This document shows, piece after piece, positions 31,622 to 43,945 of a DNA stretch of 64,000 nt. Every line of letters begins with the position of its first letter. Within the stretch, counting starts at the first letter, position 1. This stretch comes from Acephala macrosclerotiorum. Its lineage: Eukaryota; Ascomycota; Leotiomycetes; Helotiales; Mollisiaceae. A program made the position numbers and the translations under genes. The stretch spans positions 168,156 through 232,155 of the forward strand of contig MU119211.1 of NCBI GenBank assembly GCA_014904845.1, given 5' to 3'. A model generated the notes under the pieces. The model saw only the letters and a program-made list of their open reading frames with translations. It was not told where the DNA came from and ran no database searches.

Positions 31622-33311
31622 TTACATAAAGGGCTGATACCACGAGAAAAATCCTTCTGGATCATACTTCCCCTTCAATGCCCTCAACTTCCTCAGCCTC
31701 CATGGCTCATACCCATAAAGCGCTTCCACTGCGTCGTGCTTCTTGGTCGTATTGCCGTAATTTACATACTGCTGCAATCTTCCATATCCTGAAACCTCAA
31801 CGAATCTCGCCTTCCATTTCTCCAAGAACTCCTCGAAGGGTGCTAGATCTTCGAGTCGCTTCGGTGTCGCGCTGATCATCCTACACCAAACGTTAGAAGT
31901 TGAAAATGGAAGCCGCATAATGGAGAAAGAACTCACAACTGATGATCACCACCAAACCTCCAAGGAAACGCCGTCGCATCCGCCGGGATCTCCCTCGTCC
32001 TCTGGTGGCTAAAACATTCAAACATAGCTCCAAACCACCCTTTATCCGCATACCTCACGTTCATGTCTTTCAACTCCTCAAAGAACTCCCTCATGACTTT
32101 TGGGTGGAATTTCTTGATGTTGAGAGCGGCCATTCCTTTGTATGGAGCCATCTTCCAGACTTCGGGTCTGGAAAGGAGTTTATTTTGGGCGGCGCATGCT
32201 TCCCAGGGTAGGTCGGGCCATGCCATACTTGTGCGGCCACTGTTAACGAGGGGGTGCAGGTCCTCAAAAAGAGAGACCCATTTTTGGGCTTCTTGGAGGG
32301 AGCCGTGGTAGACGAGGTTGATGAGAATGAGATTCTAGACATGTCAGCAACCACTCATAGAGAATTGAGAAAAAAAAAGGCACCTTCTCTCCCGTTGGGA
32401 ACTGCCGCTTCCAGAGAACGAAGATCGCGAGATCTGTGGGCATGGTGGCGTGGACCTCATTCAACAACTCAAAAACTTCTTCACACTTTTCAAGTTCGAA
32501 TCCGAAATCCCAGTTGTGATGAATGCCTTCGTTCGTTTGCGGGTACACTTTGAATGTAGCTTCTAGAGCTATGCCGAAGTTATGTCCTGCGCCTCGGATA
32601 GCCCAGAAGAGATCGGGATTAGAGTCTTCAGACACGAGAATCACAGAGCCATCAGCGAGTACCATCTTGCATGATACCATGTTGTCGTTCAAGTAGCCGT
32701 ATTTGCCTTGGAGACGGCCGAGTCCAGCACCCAAGGATACTCCCATGATGCCAGTTGTAGGGCATGATCCAACAGCTGTAGAAAATCATTGTATAAGTCT
32801 TCGTCTGAATATGTTGACGAGTACTCAAGACTTACTGACTTCCATCCCCAGACTATGCACATACTTCGTGAAGTCATCTAAAAGCACGCCTCCACCTATA
32901 GTCACGTGTCGCTTCCCAGAATCAAATTTCATATGCTTGATAGATCGCATGTCAAGCAGAATACCATTATGCAGTCGACCCATAGTCGTGGTGACACAGT
33001 GATGTCCCGATCGGGCAGCCAAATGTATCCTTTGCGATTTGGCGAAACTGATCGCTTCGACAACATCTTGTTCGCATTGTGGTTTCATGGCAGCGACGTA
33101 GGTCTACACCAAGGTCAGCATATCTGCTACGTAGCTATATTTGGGGCATACTTACTGGTCGCTCGTACTCTGTAAATCGCAGATCTGATTTTTTGAATTC
33201 TGCAGATGAAGGGAAGGAGACAATCTTGGGCGAAGAAAGTCTTGGAGATAATTGGCCTTGAATGGATTGCTGGAGCGCATCAAGACGATCTTCTGGACCG
33301 AGATCTCCCAT
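31622..33311 (-). CDS. FAD-linked oxidoreductase, berberine-bridge/6-hydroxynicotine oxidase type
   Basis: Five exons, 33311-33156, 33103-32836, 32775-32384, 32334-31937 and 31880-31622, give 490 residues. The PCMH FAD-binding domain reads CEQDVVEAISFAKSQRIHLAARSGHH, then MRSIKHMKFDSGKRHVTIGGGVLLDD, and SCPTTGIMGVSLGAGLGRLQGKYG. The His in RSGHH and the Cys in SCPTTG match the two residues that bind FAD covalently in the berberine-bridge enzyme group, so bicovalent flavin is expected. DLFWAIRGAGHNFGI is a further family hallmark. The C-terminal BBE domain ends RLRKLRALKGKYDPEGFFSWYQPFM, where YDP.. is the usual end motif. No signal peptide is evident, unlike many secreted members. It is divergent from the HR-PKS across a 1.4-kb gap and is probably co-regulated with it, oxidising the polyketide product (inference). 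Confidence 0.92.
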
Positions 33312-34736
33312 GATGAAGGATGCCGTAAAATGACTTAAGGAGTTGAGTGAAAATTCCTAGAAAATTGGACAGCTTCAACTCTAGGGCGATAAGATTGTGA
33401 ATTAACATGAAAATCTCAATTTGAGATTGATATGAGCGAACAACGGCCGAAAGTACTGCGACACCAGTAAGCTCATGATTCTCTTTCCCAACACTTGAGA
33501 TGAAGACTTCCACCTGGACGCGTTTACACGTGCTTGAGAACATATGACGCCCCTGGAACTAGCATCGAAGGGCTCCACGGCTCGGTGCTAGTCCACGTAC
33601 TCGTATGGCGTGGAGGTTTGTTTGGGCTGACGATAACTGGGGTGGCTGGTACGGAGAGAGCAACTTACTTAGTACTTCGTATCATGGCAAATAGTTGTGG
33701 CGAGACCAGACCGTTCCAGGCTGGCACAGGCCAGAAGATCACCCAAATCGGTTTAAATGCTCTTTTCCTCCCCTAGTCTCACTACAACTGTTTGCCCTGA
33801 TACGAAGTAGTTAAGGGCAACAGTTGGCCGAAACTCTAAATTGAGACGATAGCCCGGGTGGACCGCGACGTCTACCGAAACTCAAGCGGAGTTCTGGAAA
33901 GAGCTAAATATTAACCATATTTCATTTCGCATGCGGATAAGACGAGATGCCACATTGTCAAGAGCATCTTTGTATGACTTTCGGACTCTACCTACTTCGT
34001 TCCAGGCGTAATAGTTACGCCAAGATTGACCAGGGCATATCGCTGAGTACGCATTGGAGAAAAGTCCTTATCTGTGGGCCTTTTAGCGTAATTACTTATA
34101 CTTTTGTTGCATTTCTACCTCTCGCACAAAAAATGCCACCCTTGTGTTGTAGTCTCCCAAGATGCAACTAACTAATCAAACCCTGGAATTATCCCTTGTC
34201 TAACCCCTGTTTTTTTTTTGGTCTTGGCGTAACTGTTTCGCTGGCGACCAAGTACTTGACGCGTATGAAGAAAGCAGAGCGCAGACGAAGTTTAAGGTTT
34301 GGCGGATGCAGAACGGAAGGTTCGCGAGTCATATCGTGGAGTCGCATCATATTAAGGTAGTCCCAAAGTCCACGAAATCTCTGAAGAATGAGGCAGGTGC
34401 CACTGGGTCGCGGAAAAATGCGGGGTCCGTTTGATTCTTGGGGGAATATCGGACTCTAGAGGAATAGCTGAGAAATTTGAGAATGGAGAAACAACAATGT
34501 TCGCATCCACGTGGGCTTTTTGAAAGCTTAATTGGACTCCATCGCTTGTTGTTCTCAGCACAGCCATTGCTGAAGTGGGAATATGCCGTGGACGTTGGTT
34601 TCATGCTTGTGGTGGTGGTTGGGAGATTGCTGTGCCCGCAGAGTCGACTTATATCTAGATAGCAGCGTGATATTGTTACTCTCGCTCTTCAGCACCGTCT
34701 CTCGAAAAATATCATACTATAATTCTATCCTTCAAC
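33312..34736. promoter_or_regulatory. Divergent promoter region between the flavin oxidase and the HR-PKS
   Basis: The 1.4-kb gap separates the two core outward-facing cluster genes. It contains no supported gene. Shared regulation is likely from the arrangement. I could not single out a repeated binding site by eye; no Zn2Cys6 regulator gene lies in the window to suggest which site to expect. Confidence 0.45.
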
Positions 34737-37700
34737 ATGACATCCTCAACACCTCAACACGGGGATGTTACGTCCATGCCAATTGCCATTGTTGGTATCG
34801 GGCTTCGATTCCCTGGCGATGGCTCAGATCCAGAGAAATTCTGGAAGATGTTGCTGGACGCTAGTTCAGCAAGATCCGAGATCCCAGAATCTCGGTATAG
34901 CGTCGATGGCTTCTATCATCCAGATCCCGATAGACTGGGAGTAATGAGTATGACTGCCTCATATAAGCAAAAGCAAGTAACATGACTGACAATTTGAGAA
35001 GACACGAAAACAGCACATTTCTTGAAGCAAGACTACAAGCTCTTTGACGCTCCATTCTTCTCTATCACACCAAAAGAGGCTGAGGCAATGGACCCTACTC
35101 ATCGAATGCTCCTTGAAGTGACATATGAAGGCTTTGAAAATGGTGGGTCATGTGTTACAGAACTAGCGTCTCTTCTGACATAGAATTTCTAGCCGGCTTG
35201 ACTCTGGATGCCGTGAGAGGATCCAAAACTTCGGTGTACATTGGTACATTTACCAATGACTTCCAAGGAATGCAATTTCGAGACAATGAGGGTAAGTTAA
35301 GTTCCCTAATGAAACAGATCAGTGTTGAACCTCTTTAGGCCCCTCCATATACCACGCTACAGGCTTATCTGGATCGTTGGCGTCAAATCGACTTTCATGG
35401 TTCTATGATCTGAAAGGACCAAGCATGACGGTCGATACTGCTTGTTCGTCCTCTTTGACAGCTTTCCATCTAGCATGTCAAAGTCTGCGCACTGGTGAAG
35501 CAGAGATGGTATAGCCTTCCTGACTACCGTCTATTGAAGACCATGTACTGACAGTATGTGTAGAGTGTTGTTGGAGGAAGTAATCTGATGTTCGGGCCTG
35601 AGATGACCATCCTGCTTGGAGCTGCCAAGATTTTGTCGCCGGATGGTAAATCTCAGATGTGGGATGAAAAGGCGAACGGCTTTTCTAGAGGCGAGGGAGT
35701 CGGAATCACTATCTTGAAGCCTCTCGATGATGCGATTCGAGATAGAGACACCATTCGAGCGGTAGTCCTTGCTTCCGCATGCAATTCGGATGGACGGACT
35801 CCAGGTATCTCGCTGCCGAGCAGCGAGGCGCAGGAGAAGCTCATTCGGACGGCATATGCTCAAGCTGGTGTTGATCCTACTGAGACTGGATATGTCGAAG
35901 CCCACGGCACGGGAGTATGTCTGCAGAATTGATTTCGAATCGTTTGCTGACGCGAAGTGCAGACTCAAGCCGGTGACCCCCTCGAAGCAGCTGCCATCCT
36001 AAACACTATAGGCCACAATCGAACGTCCGGGCTCTACGTGGGATCTGTCAAGACTAATATCGGACATCTTGAAGGAGCAGCAGGCGTCGCAGGTGTGATA
36101 AAAGCTGCTCTATCTGTTGAAAGAGGTCTAGTCCCTCAAAATCTTTGGTATGCCTCCTTCCTTTCTGTTTTCTTCTTGTCCAAGTTCCTGCTATCTGCGA
36201 TCTCGCTTCTCTTTATATCTGTAGAAAGGATTCGGTGGGAGGAGGATGACGGTCCTGCTTGTCGAGTAGTGTTTTGCTTGTTATTCTTAAGAGATGTCGT
36301 CCCAAACCTAGTCTTGATTATGTTTGCTGATTACGTAATTCCTATAAATAGGTTCGACAAATTAAACTCGAGCATCACTTTGCCAGACAACGTCAAGGTA
36401 CCACAAGAGCTGTGCCAATGGCCATCTGATGGTCCTCGACGAGCGAGCATCAACTCTTTTGGATTTGGAGGCACGAATGCACACGTTGTCCTTGAAGATG
36501 CCGCGCATTACTTGGCAAGACGTGGGCTGAGCGGTCGACATTCTACTGTCCTCAGACCCGTTCTGCCTGGGCAAGCGAATGGCCACACTAATGGCGTCTC
36601 CCACAAACTTGAACCGAAATCGAAGCTCTTTGTACTATCTTCTTCTGACCGAGATGGAGTAAAAAGAACTGTGAAGCAGTTGAGCACTTATGTCCAGGGC
36701 AAGGATGAGCACCACGATGTCTCCCTTCTCAACAATCTGGCATATACGTTGGGAGAACGACGGACAAATATGCCATGGAAGTCCTTTGCAATCGCCTCCG
36801 ATATATCTGGGCTCATGAAGAGTCTCGATGACGTGCCTTCAGCGACACGGTCCTCCGATTCTCACGCACCGAAAATCGCGTTTGTCTTCACGGGTCAGGG
36901 AGCCCAATGGCACGCGATGGGAAAAGAGCTCGTCGCATACTATGTGTATCGCCATAGCTTGGAGAGCTGTGAAAGTACTCTTCGCTCCCTTGGATGCAAA
37001 TGGAGTCTATCTGAGGAGCTGGATCGCCCTGCCATAGAGACCAATTTGAACCTTGCAGAATTCAGTCAGCCGGTCTGTACTGCTCTGCAAGTTGCACTTG
37101 TTGATTTGCTGCAGCACTGGGGGATCAAACCTTCAGCTGTTGTAGGTCATTCAAGTGGAGAGATTGCCGCTGCTTATGCTGCAGGTGCAATCTCGAAGGA
37201 AACGTCGATGAAGATCGCCTGGTTCAGAGGCCAATTTGCTTCAGTCCTTGCGACGAAGAAAGTCAAGGGTGCCATGATGGCTGTCAGTGCGAATGCAGAA
37301 GTAATTCGTCCACAACTCGCCGCACTCACTCGCGGGCGTGCTGTGGTGGGATGTCTCAACAGTCCAAACTCATGCACCGTCTCTGGCGACAACGACGCTA
37401 TCGACGAACTCTGCTGCATCTTGACCAAGGACCACGTCGCCTTCACGAAATTGAAGGTTGAAGTGGCTTACCATTCCCCTCACATGGAGATGATTAGAGA
37501 GGCATACGAAGCTGCGCTTGCTGGTTTCAATGTCCTTTCTTTAATTGACATCGTTCCGATGTTTTCATCTGTTACAGGAAGCTTCATCGAACCAGAGAAG
37601 CTTGGACCGAAGTACTGGGTAGACAATCTCACGTCACCAGTGAACTTCACTGGTGCTCTCCGTGCGCTTCTCAACTACTCCAAAGGACAGAAGCGAGTTA

Positions 37701-40700
37701 TTGATCGGACAGCATTTGCAAGTGTTTTCCTCGAAGTTGGGCCTCATTCAGCACTGCGAAGCTACATGCTGGAAATCTTCAAAACAGAAGAGAGGTTCAC
37801 CAATCTGTCTTATGTTAATGTCTTAAGAAGGGGCCATAATGGAGTTCAGACTGCACTCGCTGCGGTCGGAACACTTTACACCAGAGGGTGCGGTTTCGAT
37901 CTGAGCCAGGTGAACGAAACCCCAGCGAGCGCTAACTTGCTTGTCGATCTTCCCCCATATGCTTGGAATCGCTCTCTCAGCTACTGGAACGAATCATACA
38001 TGAGCCGCCAGCATCGTTTCCGGGAACAGCCTCGCAAAGACCTGATTGGCTGCCCAGTACCCGGTTCTATTGAACCACAATGGCGAAATTTCCTTCGAGG
38101 TAAGTTAGTCCCTGTTCAAATGTGGTACATTAAAATCTGATATGCATCTCTAGTCCATGAAAACCCCTGGATAAAAGAGCATCAAGTTCAAGGCCAAATT
38201 CTTTACCCGGGTGCGGGTCTCATGATCATGGCCATCGAAGGTGCTCGTTCAACAGCAACTTCCAACGAGGAGATCTTGGGATACGAGTTGAGAGACGTGT
38301 CGCTCAGTGCTGCATTATCTGTCCCCGATAATGAGAAAGGCGTGGAAGTCATGGTCCAGTTTCACCGCCGTAGAACTGGCACGAAAGCCGCTCCATCCAA
38401 CACATTGAACGAGTTCACCGTCTCTTCCTGGTCCAGCGAGAGCAGCCAATGGCAAGTTCATTGCCGTGGGCTGGTTTCTGTTGTATACAAATCTCAAGTC
38501 ACACCTGCGATGCAAAGCGAGCTAGACCTGGAAAACCAAAGATATGCCACTTCGTTCAGAGATGCCCGAGAGAAATGCCAAAAGCCAGTTCGGAATTTCC
38601 TCTACGACAATGTGGAAAGCATTGGAATGAAGTATGGCCCGATCTTCCGTAACATGACCGAACTCTACGCAGGAGACCATGCCAGCTACGGTGTCATCAA
38701 AATCCCAGACACTAAAGCCATCATGCCCCAGGGCTTTGAGTATCCATGCGTTGTTCACCCGGCTACTTTGGACTCTGTCCTGCACCTCCTCTTCCCCTCT
38801 ATTAGTGGGTCGGAACAATCACTCGATGAAGCTGTCGTTCCTTACTCAGTAGATCGCCTTTTCATCTCCGCAGACATACCAACTGCTCCTCAGACCGAAC
38901 TCCACGGCTTTTCAACGGCTCAGAAAGCAAGTTACACAACCTGGACTTCCTCAATTACAATGTCTACTTCAGACATTTCCACGCCAGTAATCATTATGGA
39001 GGGGTTGGGACTAGCTTCCGTAGGAGCGAACGAAAGTCAAGGAACGTCGGACATTAGAGCGCAATGTTTTGAGACGATTTGGCATGAGGACTTTGAGGTC
39101 ATGTCAACAAAGCAAGTCAAGGAGCTTGTTTACCGAAGGACAATTCCTAATGCAGACGATGACTCAGTCTTAGACAAACTGGAATATGTTTGCCTTGTCT
39201 ACATGCAACGGGTACTAGACTGGTTCAATGGCGAAGGAAAGGACTTCATTCCCAAGTCTGGTTTCTTTAAATTGTATTATCACTGGCTGAACGACATGAT
39301 GGGCAACTTCCCTCCACTGGATTCGGACACCGCCAACGTCGATGCAGAGCTAGAAGCAGCAAGAAAGAGAATTTCCACTTCCGAGTCTGGCGATATCACA
39401 GTCCAAATGGTTGACAGGATCGGTCAGAATCTCACAAAGATCTTCACCAAGGAGATCGAACCACTCCAAGTTATGCTCGAAGGAGATCTCTTGTACACTT
39501 TTTATCGCGGAGCATTCGGTACCTGTTTCAATTCGAACGTCGCAGAATATGTCGGATTGATCGCCGACAAGAAGCCAGGTCTCTCTATCTTAGAGATCGG
39601 TGCTGGTACAGGCGGCACAACTTATCATGTCCTGGAGAGACTTCGTAACGAGGACGGCACTTCCAAGGCTCAGAAATATGTCTTCACTGACATCAGTCCT
39701 GGATTCTTGGCCAAGGCAGCAGACAGATTCTCCAAGGATGCATCTATCATGGAATTCACAACGCTCAACATAGAGGATCACCCAAACAGTCAAGGTTTCC
39801 AGGAGAACACGTTCGATCTTGTTGTCTGCGCGAACGTTTTGCATGCTACTAAGTCGATCGGCGAGACTTTAGCGCACTGCCACAGCCTGCTGAAGCCCGG
39901 TGGCAAGCTCGTCTTGTCTGAAGTCACAATCAAGCGCATCTTCTGTGGTTTTATCATGGGGCCTTTGCCGGGATGGTGGCTAGGTGAGGGCGATGGACGT
40001 AAAGGAGGCCCTCTTCTTGATGTGGAAGAATGGGACACTGCCCTGAAGCGAGCTGATTTTAGTGGGGTTGATCTCAATGTCCGTGGTGACTGCGATAACT
40101 CAAAAGAGCCAGTATCTCTTCTGATTTCCACGAAGCCAATGGTCTCACGACCCAAGGCAGCTACAGAGATCGCCATCATCGGTACATGTTCATCCTCAAT
40201 CGCTGCCTTCAGCTCGAATATTCAGAGCACCTTCGAGTCCCATGGGCTGAAGCCATCTCTCCTTCAGTGGAACACATTTCAAGAATCCGACATTGCAAAC
40301 AAATACTGTGTTTGCCTCGCTGAATTGCAAAACCCAATTCTGGCCCAAATCAGCGAAGAAAACTGGGAGACGTTCCGTCGATTAGTCCTACGTGCTCAGG
40401 GAACTCTTTGGGTCACTGGAGGAGCCGCAATGGATTGTCCCAAACCGCTCGGCTCCCTTGCAGTCGGATTGACAAGAGCTATCCGAAACGAGAACGCCAA
40501 TGTTTCCATCGCGACCCTCGATATTGAGCTTTTGGACTCCAGTAACATGGAAGTCTCCGCGAACGCAATATTCGAGGTTGCCATGAACCATTCTCGTGGC
40601 GATAATTCGGACCATGAATTCGCAACGCGCAACGGCACTGTTTTTGTACCTAGAGTCACCAAGGCCCCCGGCTTGAACAAGCAATTGCAAGAGTACGAGT

Positions 40701-42932
40701 CGAATGGAGAACTCGAGCAAGTTTCTTTCACTGGTTGCGGTCGTCCCCTGAAACTCACGATCAAGACTCCTGGTCTGCTGGACACTTTCCGATTTCAGGA
40801 GGATGAGCTGTATTACGAGGCATTGCCCGAGGACTGGATCGAGATTGAAGTGAAGGCCGTCGGCCTCAACTTCAAAGATGTCCTAGTTGCCATGGGCAAT
40901 CTCAATGAGGATAAACTCGGTGTCGATGTCAGTGGAGTAGTAACTCGTGTCGGCTCTTCTGTAACAGGCATCAAGAAGGGAGACCGGGTGATGACATCCT
41001 CCTGCAACACTTTCGCCACTTTCGTCCGATTCCCAGCACTTGGTGCCATCCACATGCTTCCTGAGATGTCATTCGAAGATGCAGCCTCGATGCCTCTCAT
41101 ATATTTGACAGCATACTATGCTCTCATAACCATTGGAAGGTTGCTCCCAGGAGAGAGCGTGTTGATACATGCAGCTGCTGGAGGAGTTGGTCAGGCAGCT
41201 ATTGGTATCGCTCAACATGTTGGAGCTGAGATTTTCGCTACTGTCGGATCTGAAGAGAAGAAGCAATTGATTATGAAGGAGTATGGCATCCCCGAAGACC
41301 ACATCTTCAGCAGCAGAGATCTCAGTTTTGCTAAAGCAGTTAAGAGAGCTACCAACGACGCTGGAGTTGATGTTGTGCTGAATTCCTTGGCTGGCGAAGC
41401 GTTGAGGCTGTCATGGCACTGCCTGGCAAAGTTCGGCCGTTTCCTGGAGATTGGCAAAGCTGATTTGTTCGCCAACACTGGTCTTGACATGGCACCATTT
41501 CTTGAGAACAAGACTTATGCAGGAGTCAATTTAATCGACTTTGAAAACAATCCGACACCTCGATCAGTCGCACTCTTCAAAGAAGTCGGCCAACTCATCA
41601 GAGACGGCACACTGAAGCCAGTCAAGCCTATCATGCTCTTCAACTTCAGCCAAGTCGAACATGCATTTCGATACATGCAGACCGGAAAGCATATGGGGAA
41701 GATCGTTATTCGTGTAGCCGATGGGGATATTGTTCCTGCAGTTCCACGTACCCCTCAGGTGAAAATCCGGACAGATGCTACGTACATCCTAGCTGGTGGC
41801 TTGGGAGGAATATGTCGTGAGATCGGGCGCTGGTTGGCAGAGAAAGGCGCCATGAACCTCGTTTTCCTCTCCCGTCACGCTGCTGAAGGCGAGGCAAACA
41901 CTGCTTTCATCCAAGGTCTGAAGCAGACATATGGCACGAATGCAATCGCATTCAACTGCGACGTTGCTGACAAGAAGTCTCTGTTAGCAGTCCTCAACAA
42001 GTGCAAGAGCCTGCCTCCAATTCGTGGCTTGGTCACGGGCGCCATGGTTCTTCACGACACACTATTCGATTCAATGAGCGTCGAACACCTTCGAACCACT
42101 GTCGGTCCCAAGGTGCATGGGACCTGGAATTTGCATGAGTTACTTCCCAAGGATCTGGACTTCTTCGTCATGCTTAGCTCACTGGCTGGTGTGATGGGTC
42201 ATCGAGGCCAAGGAAACTATGGTGCAGGGAATATCTTCCAAGATTACTTCGCCAGCTACCGAAGAAGTCAGGGACTGCGTGCCATGACCATCGACATCGG
42301 GTACCTTCTCAGCGTCGGCTTTGTAGCTGAACACGATGAGTATGTCGATCATGTCAAGAGCATGGGTAAGTCAACCTTAATCCCTTGAAGGTGGACTAAT
42401 ACTAACAACATCCCCAGGATTAAGAGTTATGTACAACAGCGACTTGCACGGCATGATGGCCATCGCCATGAAAGGCACCGAAGCCCACCCACCACAAGTA
42501 ATGATCGGCCTCCCCACAAACGAATACAAAGATTCCTGGTATTGGATCCAAGACGGCAAATTTGCCTCCCTCCGTAACATGGCTCAAGGCTCCCAATCCT
42601 CCACCGGCACCTCAATCTCCCTTTCCGACGAGCTTCAAAAAGCCACAGATATGCTATCAGCCATTGACATCATCTGTGACGCCATGGTCGAGAAACTGGC
42701 GAAATTAATGATGGTTCCGGCTCTCGATATTGATCCTGGGAAACCGTTGAGTACGTATGGTGTTGATAGTTTGGTTGCGGTCGAGGTGAGGAATTGGATG
42801 GCGAAAGAGATGGCAATAGAGGTTAGCGTTTTCGAGATTATGGCTAATGTGCCGATGAGGCAGCTTGCGATGGATTTGGCGGGGAAGAGTAAGGTTTTGG
42901 AAGGGTTAAGAGCTGAAGGAGCTGCGCTGTAA
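34737..42932 (+). CDS. Highly reducing polyketide synthase, KS-AT-DH-cMT-ER-KR-ACP
   Basis: An iterative type I PKS of 2543 residues from nine exons: 34737-34947, 35002-35142, 35193-35291, 35339-35508, 35564-35914, 35963-36147, 36352-38099, 38154-42365 and 42418-42932. KS has DTACSSS (Cys near 186), EAHGTGTQAGD and [14 protein letters not shown] (about 559-880) has FTGQGAQW and GHSSGE. DH has [15 protein letters not shown] (His near 977) and HPATLDS (Asp near 1174). cMT has [14 protein letters not shown] near 1445. ER (about 1830-2160) has [17 protein letters not shown] has ILAGGLGG and the Ser-Tyr-Asn set in MLSSLAG...GNYGAGN. ACP has GVDSL near 2486. Every domain looks intact, so the product should be a fully reducible, alpha-methylated chain. 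The frame ends after ACP: no thioesterase or condensation domain is present. The second exon may start three bases earlier (NAG-NAG acceptor). The intron at 36148-36351 is long (204 nt) and stop-free. Confidence 0.96.
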
Positions 42933-43945
42933 GAATCATGTGTTGAGATTGATGTTATGAATTTATTTGTTCATGTGTCGAGCATCGACTTGTAATTTTG
43001 CTGCAGCCACACCCTGAAACCTCAGCGCAGTAGTCCCTGAAGTTTTAGGCTTCTAAGCGCTATGAAGCCAAGGAGCTCCTTGTTGTAAGTTAGGGTCAAA
43101 AGCCAAGCGGCTTTTACCCTCACTTGCCCCCCGCCCCCCCCCCAAAAAACGTCTTCAACACACAAATCTAGTAGCATTCTAAAACCATCAAGACGCCTTT
43201 TGGAATCTTTCTCCGCAATCCATTCTCTTGTTTAACAGGCCAAGAAATAAAAAAGATTTCAAGAGACTAAACTTCTTGTTTGGCGGGGTAATTATGACGT
43301 GCGGATGACCCCTCGAAAGGGGGTTATCCGGCCCCACCCCCACATCAACATAAAACATATGATATAGCCCCACCTCCTATATCACCCGGTAAGCACAGGT
43401 TGGAAGAAATCTCTGCGATGGAGGCCGACTTGCCTCATCCACAGCCCTAGTCCTTCCTAAAGCATCAATTATACAAGTTCAACTCAATTTGTACCCACGT
43501 GACTTTAAAGGGCTGCATCTGGCTTGCTCCTCGACTCGGTACGCAGAAGCCCTCGTCAAGGACATGTTAGGGGGCAATATATTATAGTGGGATGTCCCTC
43601 GTACCTCGCGCCATGCCTTGCCTTTGACGACTTGAACTTTGAAATAATTTAAAACTTTTAACTACAGAGCTTTTATTCGCACCGGCTCCGCCGGCGCGAG
43701 TGGGGGCGTTCCCCCCCCACATCCCCCCCCCCGAGCTCTACAAAGAGCTATTCTATGGGAAGCTATTCTATGGGGAGCTTTAAATACCAAAAGCGACACA
43801 TCTTAGCGTTTCTTGGCAAAACCTTGGCGCAAAAACGTGCCGCAAATATCACGTTTTATTACGTAATCCCTACGTGGACTTTTTTTCTTTTAGCAAGAAA
43901 CCTTTAACTATCGTCAAAGGCACTGACGGGTCATCAAGAGCAACA
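42933..43945. other. Intergenic region with poly-C runs and hairpins
   Basis: Between PKS and carboxylesterase there is no gene. A perfect 7-bp hairpin (AAAAGCC-AAGC-GGCTTTT, extended by AGGGT/ACCCT with a mismatch) sits at 43091-43120. C-runs occur at about 43126-43142 and 43710-43733. Short tandem and inverted repeats follow (listed separately). Confidence 0.5.
43676..43800. repeat. GC hairpin followed by a 15-bp tandem repeat
   Basis: CCGGCTCCGCCGG forms a 5-bp-stem hairpin near 43682. After two C-runs, AGCTATTCTATGGG is repeated twice in tandem (about 43747-43782), flanked by GAGCTC and AGAGCT on one side and GGAGCT on the other. The block looks like a transposon fragment or expanded microsatellite. 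No coding potential. Confidence 0.45.

Noticed and set aside
36148..36351. Reading the PKS straight through this segment as coding
   Set aside because: The insert is hydrophobic and foreign to the ketosynthase. Removing it restores LVPQNLWFDKLN with proper GT/AG sites.
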